This document shows positions 6,456 to 12,800 of a stretch of 12,992 bases of DNA, piece by piece. Under the pieces are notes generated by a model. The model was not told the DNA's origin, did no database searches, and saw only the letters and a list, made by a program, of their open reading frames with translations. Within the stretch, counting starts at the first letter, position 1. Each line of letters opens with the position of its first letter. Position numbers and translations under genes: made by a program. This stretch comes from Luminiphilus sp. (lineage in GTDB: Bacteria > Pseudomonadota > Gammaproteobacteria > Pseudomonadales > Halieaceae), in contig JAQXEB010000207.1 of assembly GCA_029251065.1 (NCBI GenBank), positions 1 through 12,992 of the forward strand, read 5' to 3'.

Positions 6456-7985
6456 ATGACAGACCCTTACGTAGACAAGATTTTGAACGCCAATGTGTAC
6501 GATGTGGCCACTAAGACGCCATTGACACACGCACCCTCGCTGTCAGAGCGTTTGGGCTGTGACGTGCACCTCAAGCGCGAAGACTTGCAGCCTATCTTTA
6601 GTTTTAAATGTCGTGGCGCCTACAACAAAATGTCCTCTTTAACGGATGAAGAGCGCGCACGCGGTGTCGTCGCGGCTTCGGCCGGCAATCATGCACAGGG
6701 CGTTGCACTCGCTGCTCAAAAACTGGGCGTGGACGCCACGATTGTCATGCCCATCACCACGCCCTCTATAAAGGTCGATGCCGTGAAGCGACGAGGCGCC
6801 AATGTGGTCCTTCAGGGTGACGCCTTTGACCAAGCCTCTGAATTCGCCAATCGGCTTGTGGTGGAACGGGGTGCGACCTATCTTCACCCCTTTGACGACC
6901 CCGATGTCATTGCGGGTCAAGGCACGGTGGGTCTTGAGGTTTCTCGTCAATTACCAAGCCCTGCGGATTATGTATTTATTCCCTGTGGAGGCGGCGGTCT
7001 TTTGTCGGGCATGGCAGTGTTTCTCAAACACGTCTGGCCCGAGGTCATGGTCATTGGAGTTGAGCCTGCAGATGCGGCTTGTGCGCTAGCCGCGCGTCAA
7101 AATAATGAGCGCGTGACGTTGGATTCGGTGGGGTTGTTTGCGGATGGCTGCGCCGTTGCAAGGGTAGGAAAAGAGACACATCGCGTTATTGAGCAATACG
7201 TGGACGACATTATTACCGCAAGTACCGACGAGATGTGCGCGGCAGTCAAAGATATCTTTGAAGACACTCGCGCAATTGCTGAGCCGGCTGGCGCGCTTGC
7301 GATCGCGGGCATGAAGACCTACTTGGCCGAGCATGACCTGACGGGTAAGCGGGTCGTTGCTGTTCTTAGCGGCGCCAATACTAATTTTGACCGGCTGCGC
7401 TACATTTCTGAGCGAACTGATATTGGTGAGCGACGCGAAGCTGTTTTGAGCGTCACGATCCCCGAGGAACCGGGTGCGTTTAGAGCCTTCTGTCGGACGA
7501 TCGGTAAACGCAATATCACAGAGTTCAATTATCGAGCGGGCAGCAACTCGGATGCTCGCGTGTTTGTTGGCCTTACCGTCGTGCCACAAAGTCAGGATGT
7601 CAGTGATTTAACTGGAAATCTTGAGCATCGTGGGTATAGCGTCGTGGACTTGACTGACAACGAAATGGCGAAGCTTCATGTGCGGCACATGATTGGTGGT
7701 CAGTTGATCGCCAATGGGCTCGAGGAGCACGTGTTTCGCGTTGAGTTCCCCGAGCGGCCCGGCGCTCTAATGACGTTTCTTGACGCATTGGGTTCGGAGT
7801 TCAATATTTCGATGTTCCACTACCGCAATCATGGTGCCGCTTACGGACGAATCTTGGTTGGCTTTACCGGTGTGGAGGGCTTCGGGGTGCGTTTGATTGC
7901 AACCTTGAATGGCATCGGTTTCAGATATTGGGAAGAATCAGAGAATCCTGCGTATCGTGAATATTTAAAGCCTGTTGATTTGTGA
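6456..7985 (+). CDS. ilvA: Threonine ammonia-lyase (threonine dehydratase), biosynthetic
   Basis: IlvA deaminates threonine to 2-oxobutanoate with PLP, the committed step to isoleucine. It has 509 residues from this start, close to the roughly 505-515 of the long, allosteric form. Landmarks are the PLP lysine Lys51 in SFKCRGAY (49-56), the substrate loop SAGNHAQG (75-82), the glycine-rich PLP phosphate loop CGGGGL (177-182), LFADG (227-231), and two C-terminal ACT-like domains (about 326-400 and 421-505) that in the family bind isoleucine and valine. An in-frame ATG at 6444 would add MHWT, but it has no ribosome binding site. The protein from 6456 (MTDPYVDKIL) lines up with the start I recall for Pseudomonas IlvA. 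Neither start has a strong ribosome binding site. Codon use resembles its neighbours. The gene converges with ygfA. Confidence 0.95.
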   Translation: MTDPYVDKILNANVYDVATKTPLTHAPSLSERLGCDVHLKREDLQPIFSFKCRGAYNKMSSLTDEERARGVVAASAGNHAQGVALAAQKLGVDATIVMPITTPSIKVDAVKRRGANVVLQGDAFDQASEFANRLVVERGATYLHPFDDPDVIAGQGTVGLEVSRQLPSPADYVFIPCGGGGLLSGMAVFLKHVWPEVMVIGVEPADAACALAARQNNERVTLDSVGLFADGCAVARVGKETHRVIEQYVDDIITASTDEMCAAVKDIFEDTRAIAEPAGALAIAGMKTYLAEHDLTGKRVVAVLSGANTNFDRLRYISERTDIGERREAVLSVTIPEEPGAFRAFCRTIGKRNITEFNYRAGSNSDARVFVGLTVVPQSQDVSDLTGNLEHRGYSVVDLTDNEMAKLHVRHMIGGQLIANGLEEHVFRVEFPERPGALMTFLDALGSEFNISMFHYRNHGAAYGRILVGFTGVEGFGVRLIATLNGIGFRYWEESENPAYREYLKPVDL

Positions 7986-8058
7986 AAAATTACCATTATT
8001 ATGGTGGCAACCCGCCATCTTTAGCGGGGAATGAAGGAATGAGCTCGCTGGGGGCGTT

Positions 8059-8196
8059 GTGGGGAATAGAAAGCCAGGGTTGTTTACGGCCTTGTTAATG
8101 GGGTTTGTGGTTGTTATTACGGCAAGTGCGTTAACGGCACGCGAGGGTGACGCTACAGACACCTCAGGTCAGGTCTGGTCGCAAGAATTAGACTAA
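8059..8196 (+). CDS. Possible small secreted or membrane protein (45 aa), unrecognised
   Basis: I do not recognise this ORF and it may not be real. From GTG 8059 it encodes 45 residues with signal-peptide form: a short basic start (GNRKPG), a hydrophobic core from about residue 8 to 24 (LFTALLMGFVVVITASA), a possible signal peptidase I site after ALTA, and a short acidic tail ending in WSQELD. GGGGG at 8050-8054 could act as a ribosome binding site 4 bases before the GTG by pairing with the anti-Shine-Dalgarno with one G-U. The frame is open from 8035. The stop TAA is immediately followed by a weak terminator-like hairpin, which favours a real transcript end. Against it are the short length, the non-ATG start and no known family. 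Another frame upstream (7982-8098) is also open. Confidence 0.28.
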   Translation: MGNRKPGLFTALLMGFVVVITASALTAREGDATDTSGQVWSQELD

Positions 8197-8220
8197 CGCG
8201 CGTGCTTATTGCGGGTTTTT
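8196..8220 (+). terminator. Weak intrinsic terminator for the ilvA transcript
   Basis: ACGCGC (8196-8201) can pair with GCGGGT (8211-8216) with one G-G mismatch around a 9-base loop, followed by TTTT to 8220. It begins inside the stop codon of the possible small ORF, and is the only terminator-like structure after ilvA on this strand. The stem is short, so this is tentative. Confidence 0.35.
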
Positions 8221-8254
8221 AAGCGCACCTTAAAAAAAAGCGCACCTGAAAAAA
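8221..8254. repeat. Two tandem 17-base repeats
   Basis: The unit aagcgcaccttaaaaaa at 8221-8237 is followed directly by aagcgcacctgaaaaaa at 8238-8254, differing at one of 17 bases. It lies between the ilvA-side and ygfA-side terminators. The first copy also forms an 8-base inverted repeat with its flank: TTTTTAAG at 8216-8223 and CTTAAAAA at 8229-8236, loop CGCAC. The A runs read as T runs on the - strand and may add to termination of ygfA. A recent slippage duplication is the simplest origin. Confidence 0.7.
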
Positions 8255-8273
8255 GGCCGCCTCAAGTGGGGGC
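8249..8273 (-). terminator. Intrinsic terminator of ygfA
   Basis: Read on the - strand, GCCCCC (8273-8268) pairs with GGCGGC (8261-8256) with one C-C mismatch around the loop ACTTGA. This is followed by C and six T (8254-8249). It begins 11 bases after the ygfA stop. A further run of eight T lies just downstream (8239-8232). Confidence 0.5.
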
Positions 8274-8283
8274 ATCTCCAAAC

Positions 8284-8841
8284 TTAAAAGCAGAGCAGGC
8301 CCTTTTCACTGAGAAAGCCGTCGAGCGCGACGTCGTACTGATCCACGGGCACCGCCTCCACCAACTGACAGCCGAAACCGATGCCCAACTTGAACCCGAG
8401 CGCGGAAGTGAGTGCGCGATCGTAATAGCCCTTGCCAAATCCCAAGCGGTTGCCCTGACCGTCACAGGCAGCGAGCGGCACCAAAAACAAATCAATTTCC
8501 TCAAGTAGTCGTTCGGGCGCGAAGTCCGGTGGTTGCATGACGTTCCCCGAGCCCATTTGCAGAGGCGTGTCTTGGGTGAGTTCATGAAAACTCATTTGGA
8601 AGTCCGCCAAGGTTCGTGGCGCAACGAATCGGCGGGCATGTCCGGCACGTTCCAACAGGGGTGAAACGTCGACCTCTGTTCTGAGCGGAATGTATGTTGC
8701 GATGGTGGACGCGTTTGAAAATGGCGCACAGGCTTGAAGGATGTCGAGGATAATCGCACTTTTCTGTTGCCGAGCTTGCGCTGACAGCGTTCGGCGCTCC
8801 TCAAGAATCTTGGCGCGGATCGCGGTTTTCAGTTCCAGCAT
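8284..8841 (-). CDS. ygfA: 5-formyltetrahydrofolate cyclo-ligase
   Basis: This enzyme converts 5-formyl-THF to 5,10-methenyl-THF using ATP, recycling a folate side product that accumulates in slow-growing and persister-type cells. It has 185 residues, normal for the family. Landmarks are a basic N-terminal helix (AIRAKILEERRTLS), the substrate segment IPLRTEVDVSPLL (51-63), FLVPLAACDGQGNRLG (119-134) and the nucleotide-loop signature GFGKGYYDR (134-142), then VDQYDVALDGF near the end. The start is the ATG at 8841. The frame is open to an ATG at 8931, but those 30 codons lie in 6S RNA and have no family homology, so they are rejected. There is no strong ribosome binding site. As in E. coli, the gene lies directly downstream of 6S RNA on the same strand and is probably expressed by read-through of it. 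Identity is sure. Confidence 0.93.
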   Translation of the reverse strand: MLELKTAIRAKILEERRTLSAQARQQKSAIILDILQACAPFSNASTIATYIPLRTEVDVSPLLERAGHARRFVAPRTLADFQMSFHELTQDTPLQMGSGNVMQPPDFAPERLLEEIDLFLVPLAACDGQGNRLGFGKGYYDRALTSALGFKLGIGFGCQLVEAVPVDQYDVALDGFLSEKGLLCF

Positions 8842-8863
8842 GGTGTGAAACGTCTCAAAAAAA

Positions 8864-9043
8864 GGTCTGACCCAGAGTACCGCCGACGGTGTCGCCCTTG
8901 AACCGTAGCGGTTCAAGGTGGTGATCCCCATTCTGCATCAGGCGTCCCGGTCGCGCCGGGCTTGCACAACAGCAGAGGTGGACATCTCCGGGTGGTGCTT
9001 TATCGGCTCGAGGACTGACGGTCTAGCAAATACACCAGGTCAG
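8864..9043 (-). ncRNA. ssrS: 6S RNA
   Basis: This RNA binds sigma-70 RNA polymerase by mimicking an open promoter and damps transcription in stationary phase. The - strand holds the gammaproteobacterial hallmarks: GAGCCGATA near the 5' side, and CACCTTGAACC, CTAC, GGTTCAAGG in the 3' half (a perfect TTGAACC/GGTTCAA hairpin at 8895-8914). The ends pair: CTGACC (9043-9038) with GGTCAG (8871-8866), and the stem continues inward through GGTGTAT and GTACTCT with a few wobbles. The deduced length of about 180 bases matches E. coli (184). A run of seven T (8863-8857) follows. The position between zapA and ygfA is the conserved one. The exact ends are inferred from the closing stem and the -10 box. 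Confidence 0.88.
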
Positions 9044-9048
9044 GATGA

Positions 9049-9078
9049 AGTATAGCTGACTCTGGGCGTTTGGATTAA
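9049..9078 (-). promoter_or_regulatory. Promoter of 6S RNA
   Basis: TATACT at 9054-9049 on the - strand is a good -10 box, placing the start 6-7 bases downstream, right at the 5' closing stem of 6S RNA. The best -35 candidate is TTAATC (9078-9073), only 3 of 6 consensus with an 18-base spacer, and it overlaps the zapA stop codon. The -10 is well supported; the -35 is weak. Confidence 0.55.
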
Positions 9079-9383
9079 GAAATTTCGAATTGCCGCAGCT
9101 GAAATAAAGCCTCATCAATACGACTGGTAATACCCTTAATCTGTTCCTCTTGGGAGTCATCGAGCTGCACACCGGATTGAAGCAGCAGAACTTGATGGCT
9201 GAGATTAAGGGCAGCCATGATGGCCACCCGCTCGAGCCCGATGACTTTGCCGGTCGATCGAATGGCGCGCATCTGATCATCGAGATCCCGCGCGGCTTGC
9301 TGCAGCTCTGGTTCTTGTTCCGGTTCACAAGCGACTTGATAGCTCTTGTCTAATATATCGATGCTCACCGTGTGCTGGCGCAT
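9075..9383 (-). CDS. zapA: Cell division protein ZapA
   Basis: ZapA binds FtsZ and cross-links its protofilaments in the Z ring at mid-cell. It has 102 residues (E. coli 109). The N-terminal half is the globular FtsZ-binding domain: VSIDILDKSYQVACEPEQ (6-23), then helix ELQQAARDLDDQM (26-38), then the family core ERVAIMAALNLSHQ (51-64). The rest (about 65-98) is a coiled-coil helix for tetramer formation. The ATG shares one base with the stop of the upstream coiled-coil gene (TAATG on the - strand), so the two are probably translated together. The ORF stops just inside the 6S RNA promoter region. Identity is sure from the core motif and its place next to 6S RNA. Confidence 0.92.
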   Translation of the reverse strand: MRQHTVSIDILDKSYQVACEPEQEPELQQAARDLDDQMRAIRSTGKVIGLERVAIMAALNLSHQVLLLQSGVQLDDSQEEQIKGITSRIDEALFQLRQFEIS

Positions 9384-9592
9384 TATTGGTTACTCTCCAG
9401 CGCTTTGAGTCGACTGATTGACCGTTCGATATAGTCGCCTGACTTTCTGTGCCGTTCGAGCAACTCGCGTTTTTCATGCTGAAGGTCGGTCAGGCGTTTT
9501 TTGAGTGCTTGGTTTTCTAACTTCAGTTCGGTGCTGAGGTCGATAAGGTCACCCACTTTAGATTCAAGTGTTTTAACAAGCTTATCTGACAC
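9383..9592 (-). CDS. TIGR02449-family small coiled-coil protein (ZapB-like)
   Basis: This is a 69-residue, highly charged protein that is almost all helix: from about 8 to 65 the residues follow a heptad pattern (LVKTLESKVGDLIDLSTEL, then LENQALKKRLTDLQHEKREL). It has no signal peptide or membrane segment. It matches the TIGR02449 family, which sits in front of zapA in Pseudomonas and relatives and resembles the division factor ZapB in size and coiled-coil form. A role with ZapA at the Z ring is inferred from this context, not shown. The start is GTG: the codon before it is a TAA stop, so no longer form exists, and GAGGG lies about 10 bases upstream. It overlaps zapA by one base. Confidence 0.82.
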   Translation of the reverse strand: MSDKLVKTLESKVGDLIDLSTELKLENQALKKRLTDLQHEKRELLERHRKSGDYIERSISRLKALESNQ

Positions 9593-9623
9593 TTAGATTG
9601 CACCCTCTTCCTGATTCGGCTTC

Positions 9624-9652
9624 ACTATAGGTAAGCGGCCCATACGGGTCAA
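9624..9652 (-). promoter_or_regulatory. Sigma-70 promoter for the TIGR02449-zapA operon
   Basis: On the - strand, TTGACC (9652-9647) and TATAGT (9629-9624) are separated by exactly 17 bases, each 5 of 6 to consensus. Transcription would begin near 9617, about 25 bases before the GTG start and just before its ribosome binding site. It lies in the short divergent gap shared with ygfB. I see no equally good promoter for ygfB on the other strand. Confidence 0.72.
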
Positions 9653-9668
9653 TCAAAGACACGCCTGG

Positions 9669-10292
9669 ATGCGCGATAACGCACAGGCCAATAGAAGCGA
9701 AATGATCATGCTGGACTTGCTGGGCGCCTTCGAGGAAATGCCTGAATGGGAAGAAATAGCCGACCAATTATTTAATGCGGGACAGACACTAAACCCGTCC
9801 GAATTGCATGGGGTACTGGTCGGTCTGATGGGTGCGGGGTTTGACCCCGATGACAGACACCATCTAGAGCAGACGCTCGTGTCAGTTGAGAAAGCTGTTG
9901 GGGTGCAACTGCAGGGAGAATTAGTCGATATGGTGTCTCGCCTTAACTTGTCAACAATGTCGGCCATCGTTGATACCGACTATGCGTTTAGATTGCTGAT
10001 CCCAGATGATGATGACCCTATTGAGGAGCGGCTCAGGTCCTTCTCAAACTGGGTGACCGGCTTTATATCGGGCTTCACTGAGGGAATGACGGTGCGTGAC
10101 GCAACCGGTGTGGCTATTCAGTCTGAAGTGGCCGATGTGCTAAAAGACTTCGCTGCTATCGCTCAGGTAGAGTCTGATCAAGTAGAGACTGAGGAAGCTG
10201 AGCGGGAGCTCGAAGAATTGTTAGACTACGTGCGCCTAGCCGCCGTCAGTATTGTGCAAGATGCGATCAATAATAGGGAGTCCGAGTCTTGA
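9669..10292 (+). CDS. ygfB: YgfB, UPF0149 family protein
   Basis: This is a cytoplasmic acidic protein of the YgfB/YecA (UPF0149) family. In Pseudomonas the homologue has been linked to regulation of ampDh3 and beta-lactam resistance. Its biochemical role is otherwise poorly known. Family landmarks are LNPSELHGVLVGLM (41-54), LLIPDDDDP (109-117), NWVTGFISGF (127-136), LKDFAAIAQV (157-166) and the C-terminal ELEELLDYVRLAAVSI. There is no cysteine-rich SEC-C tail. The start is uncertain: coordinates are for the longest form (207 aa), but the first 23 residues are not family-like and there is no clear ribosome binding site at 9669. ATG 9702, 9708 or 9738 are alternatives; 9738 would match the family N-terminus best but has GAGGA only 1 base upstream. 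It heads the ygfB-pepP-ubiH-ubiI operon and overlaps pepP by 4 bases. Confidence 0.88.
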   Translation: MRDNAQANRSEMIMLDLLGAFEEMPEWEEIADQLFNAGQTLNPSELHGVLVGLMGAGFDPDDRHHLEQTLVSVEKAVGVQLQGELVDMVSRLNLSTMSAIVDTDYAFRLLIPDDDDPIEERLRSFSNWVTGFISGFTEGMTVRDATGVAIQSEVADVLKDFAAIAQVESDQVETEEAERELEELLDYVRLAAVSIVQDAINNRESES

Positions 10293-11605
10293 AAATAAGT
10301 AAGTCAGAATACGCCGCTAGAAGAAAGCGGTTGATGTCAGAGATGATGCCCAACAGCGTCGCCATTATCCCTGCTGCGAAAGAAGTGACACGAAGCAGAG
10401 ATACCGATTACCCGTTTCGACAGGACAGCGACTTCTTTTACTTGACCGGATTTATGGAACCCGACGCAGTACTTGTCTTACTGCCGGGCAGACGGCAGGG
10501 CCAAGTGTTGATGTTTTGCCGAGACCGCGATCCTGAGCGCGAACTTTGGGATGGGTATCGGCAAGGGACTGAAGGCGTGGTGGCGAACTTTGGGATGAAT
10601 GATGCTTATCCAGTTGGCGACATCGATGACATTGCTCCGGGTCTGATCGAGGGGCGCTCAACGATTTATTATTCCATGGGACACGACGATGGTTTTGATC
10701 GACGGGTCCTAGGGTGGGTCAACCAAATTCGCGCTAAAGTACGAACCGGCGCCAAGCCCCCTGGTGATATTTCCGACCTCGCCTTTTTGCTTCATGAGCA
10801 CCGCTTGATTAAGTCGGATGCCGAAATGCGACTGATGCAGCGCGCCGCAGACATCAGTGCTCAAGCACACTGCAGAGCCATGCGTGAATGCAGCCCTGGA
10901 CGGTACGAGTATCACCTCGAATCAGCGATACAGCATGATTTCGCGGAACATGGTGCGCGTTTTGTTGCCTACAACTCTATCGTTGGCAGTGGGAAAAATG
11001 CCTGTTGCCTACATTACACCGACAACGATGCGAAAATGGTGGACGGCGACCTTGTTCTGATCGATGCCGGCTGTGAGTACCAAGGCTACGCGGCAGACAT
11101 TACGCGGACGTTCCCCGTGAACGGTCGTTTCAGTGAGGAGCAGCGTGCTATTTACAACGTGGTCTTGAAATCTCAGCTTGCGGCCATTGCAGCGACTAAG
11201 CCTGGGGCAAAATGGAATCGGCCTCACGACGTGACAGTGCAGGTCATCACCGAGGGTTTGGTTGAGTTAGGTCTTTTGTCGGGTGATGTTGAGGAGTTGA
11301 TTGACTCGGGCGCTTACACCGACTTTTACATGCATCGTGCCGGTCACTGGCTGGGCCTTGACGTTCATGATGTTGGGGAATATCGGGTCGATGGAAAGTG
11401 GCGGCCGCTTGAGCCTGGAATGGTCCTCACCATTGAGCCTGGGATCTACGTGGCGCAAGACAACAACAACGTTGATCCCAAATGGCGCGGTATCGGTGTT
11501 CGAATCGAAGACGACGTCTTGGTGACCAAGGGCGGCTGCCACGTTCTGACATCAGGCGTGCCCAAAGACGCTGATGACGTTGAAGCGCTAATGGCTGCTC
11601 TGTAG
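10289..11605 (+). CDS. pepP: Xaa-Pro aminopeptidase (aminopeptidase P)
   Basis: PepP removes N-terminal residues that precede proline, using two Mn ions, in the cytoplasm. It has 438 residues, as in E. coli (441). The N-terminal creatinase-like domain (1-170) contains VTRSRDTDYPFRQDSDFFYL (33-52). The pita-bread catalytic domain has all five metal ligands: Asp259 (LIDAGCEY), Asp270 (AADITRTF), His353 (HRAGHWLGLDVHD), Glu383 (TIEPGIY) and Glu407 (RIEDD). The start is TTG: AGGGAG at 10275-10280 lies 8 bases upstream and the N-terminus lines up with E. coli PepP, whereas the first in-frame ATG (codon 16) would remove conserved residues. The TTG overlaps the ygfB stop (TTGA). The stop shares one base with the ubiH GTG. 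Identity is very sure. Confidence 0.96.
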   Translation: MKISKSEYAARRKRLMSEMMPNSVAIIPAAKEVTRSRDTDYPFRQDSDFFYLTGFMEPDAVLVLLPGRRQGQVLMFCRDRDPERELWDGYRQGTEGVVANFGMNDAYPVGDIDDIAPGLIEGRSTIYYSMGHDDGFDRRVLGWVNQIRAKVRTGAKPPGDISDLAFLLHEHRLIKSDAEMRLMQRAADISAQAHCRAMRECSPGRYEYHLESAIQHDFAEHGARFVAYNSIVGSGKNACCLHYTDNDAKMVDGDLVLIDAGCEYQGYAADITRTFPVNGRFSEEQRAIYNVVLKSQLAAIAATKPGAKWNRPHDVTVQVITEGLVELGLLSGDVEELIDSGAYTDFYMHRAGHWLGLDVHDVGEYRVDGKWRPLEPGMVLTIEPGIYVAQDNNNVDPKWRGIGVRIEDDVLVTKGGCHVLTSGVPKDADDVEALMAAL

Positions 11606-12798
11606 TGACCGATCAGCCCCACCTTGCGATTGTCGGCGGGGGCCTTGCGGGACTCTTGTTGGCATCGCGGGTTGGCGAGCGACTAAACGGTCAATTGCAG
11701 GTCAGCCTGATCGAGCGCGCGTTTCCAAAGGCGCCTCAAGATTCGCTCGACACTCGTGCTACAGCGCTGAGTCGAGGCTCGAAAGAGCGCCTCGCGTCCT
11801 GGGGTTTTTGGCCTGATCTTGAGCCTTCTGCCAAGGCGATCAATGATATTCATGTCTCGCGTCAATCACGCTTTGGCAGTGCCCTACTGAGCAATGACGT
11901 TCTTCAGGGCGAGCCGATGGGTTGGGTGATTGAAAATGCTCTCCTTCAGGCCTCACTGCTCGACCGCTGCAAGCGGGCAGAGGTTAACGTCATCGAGGGC
12001 CGGGAAGTGGTTGATTTTTCTGCGACCGAGAGGCGCCCAGCGTTGGTGCTTGATGACGCTCGGGAAATTAAAGCGGACCTTGTGATCATTGCTGACGGTG
12101 CGGATTCGGCACTTCGTCAGTCTTTGGGTATTGGCGTGCATCGACGGGCCGCTGTGCAATACGCGATCGCCTTTAATTGCGAGGCAGACGGTGAGGATCG
12201 CGGTTTGGCCTATGAACGTTTCACACACCAGGGCCCCTTGGCATTTCTGCCCTTGCCCGGCAGTGGATCTTCAAGGCCACGTTACAATGTGATTTGGTGT
12301 GCTCATCACGATACGCAAGCGCGTCTGCTGCGATTAAACGACCGTGATTTCATGTCGGAATTGCAGTCAACGATGGGTTGGCGAGTCGGTAAGTTAACGA
12401 AGATTGGACAGCGAGCGGGTTGGCCACTCAGCGTGGTTATTAGTCGAGAGGTGGTCCGTCATCGCTGTATTTTACTGGGCAATGCAGCGCACACAGTTCA
12501 TCCCGTGGCGGGTCAGGGCTTTAATCTTTCTGTGAGAGATATCGATCGCTTGGACGGACTTATTCACCGTGAAATGTCCTGCGACGCACCGTTCGATTCG
12601 CTAAAAAGACTTAGTAGCTTTGCGGCCGACAGTTCGTCTGATCATGAACAAACAATTTCTGCGACAACGCTTCTTTCTCAATTGTTTGATACGCCATCAC
12701 CGCTCATTGATGGGTTTGGCAGTACTGCGTTGTCGCTACTCGACATGGCCCAGCCCGTGAAGCGGCGTGTTGCCGAGTTTGGGATGGGGAGACGGTAG
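11605..12798 (+). CDS. ubiH: 2-octaprenyl-6-methoxyphenol hydroxylase (ubiquinone synthesis)
   Basis: UbiH is a class A flavin monooxygenase that hydroxylates the ubiquinone precursor ring (C1 position) at the membrane-associated Ubi complex. It has 397 residues (E. coli 392). Landmarks are the FAD Rossmann loop GGGLAG (11-16) with the acidic Glu37 end of the second strand, DTRATALS (49-56), the DG motif ADGADS (163-168), FTHQGPLAFLPLP (206-218), and the FAD ribityl motif GNAAHTVHPVAGQGFNL (292-308). FTHQGPLA and STMGWRVGK are more UbiH-like than UbiI- or UbiF-like. The start is GTG overlapping the pepP TAG by one base (TAGTG). There is no clear ribosome binding site, so coupling to pepP is likely. 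The assignment to UbiH rather than another paralogue rests on these motifs and on gene order. Confidence 0.9.
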   Translation: MTDQPHLAIVGGGLAGLLLASRVGERLNGQLQVSLIERAFPKAPQDSLDTRATALSRGSKERLASWGFWPDLEPSAKAINDIHVSRQSRFGSALLSNDVLQGEPMGWVIENALLQASLLDRCKRAEVNVIEGREVVDFSATERRPALVLDDAREIKADLVIIADGADSALRQSLGIGVHRRAAVQYAIAFNCEADGEDRGLAYERFTHQGPLAFLPLPGSGSSRPRYNVIWCAHHDTQARLLRLNDRDFMSELQSTMGWRVGKLTKIGQRAGWPLSVVISREVVRHRCILLGNAAHTVHPVAGQGFNLSVRDIDRLDGLIHREMSCDAPFDSLKRLSSFAADSSSDHEQTISATTLLSQLFDTPSPLIDGFGSTALSLLDMAQPVKRRVAEFGMGRR

Positions 12799-12800
12799 GC

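Noticed and set aside
7086..7589. 167-codon - strand frame inside ilvA
   Set aside because: It is antisense to the conserved ilvA catalytic and ACT domains, and no family resemblance is seen.
8209..8508. 99-codon + strand frame antisense to ygfA
   Set aside because: It starts in the repeat and terminator zone, has no ribosome binding site, low-complexity basic composition, and runs opposite a certain gene.
8842..8931. A 30-codon N-terminal extension of ygfA starting at ATG 8931
   Set aside because: It lies largely inside 6S RNA, has no family homology, and the family N-terminus (LELKTAIRAKIL) begins at the ATG at 8841.
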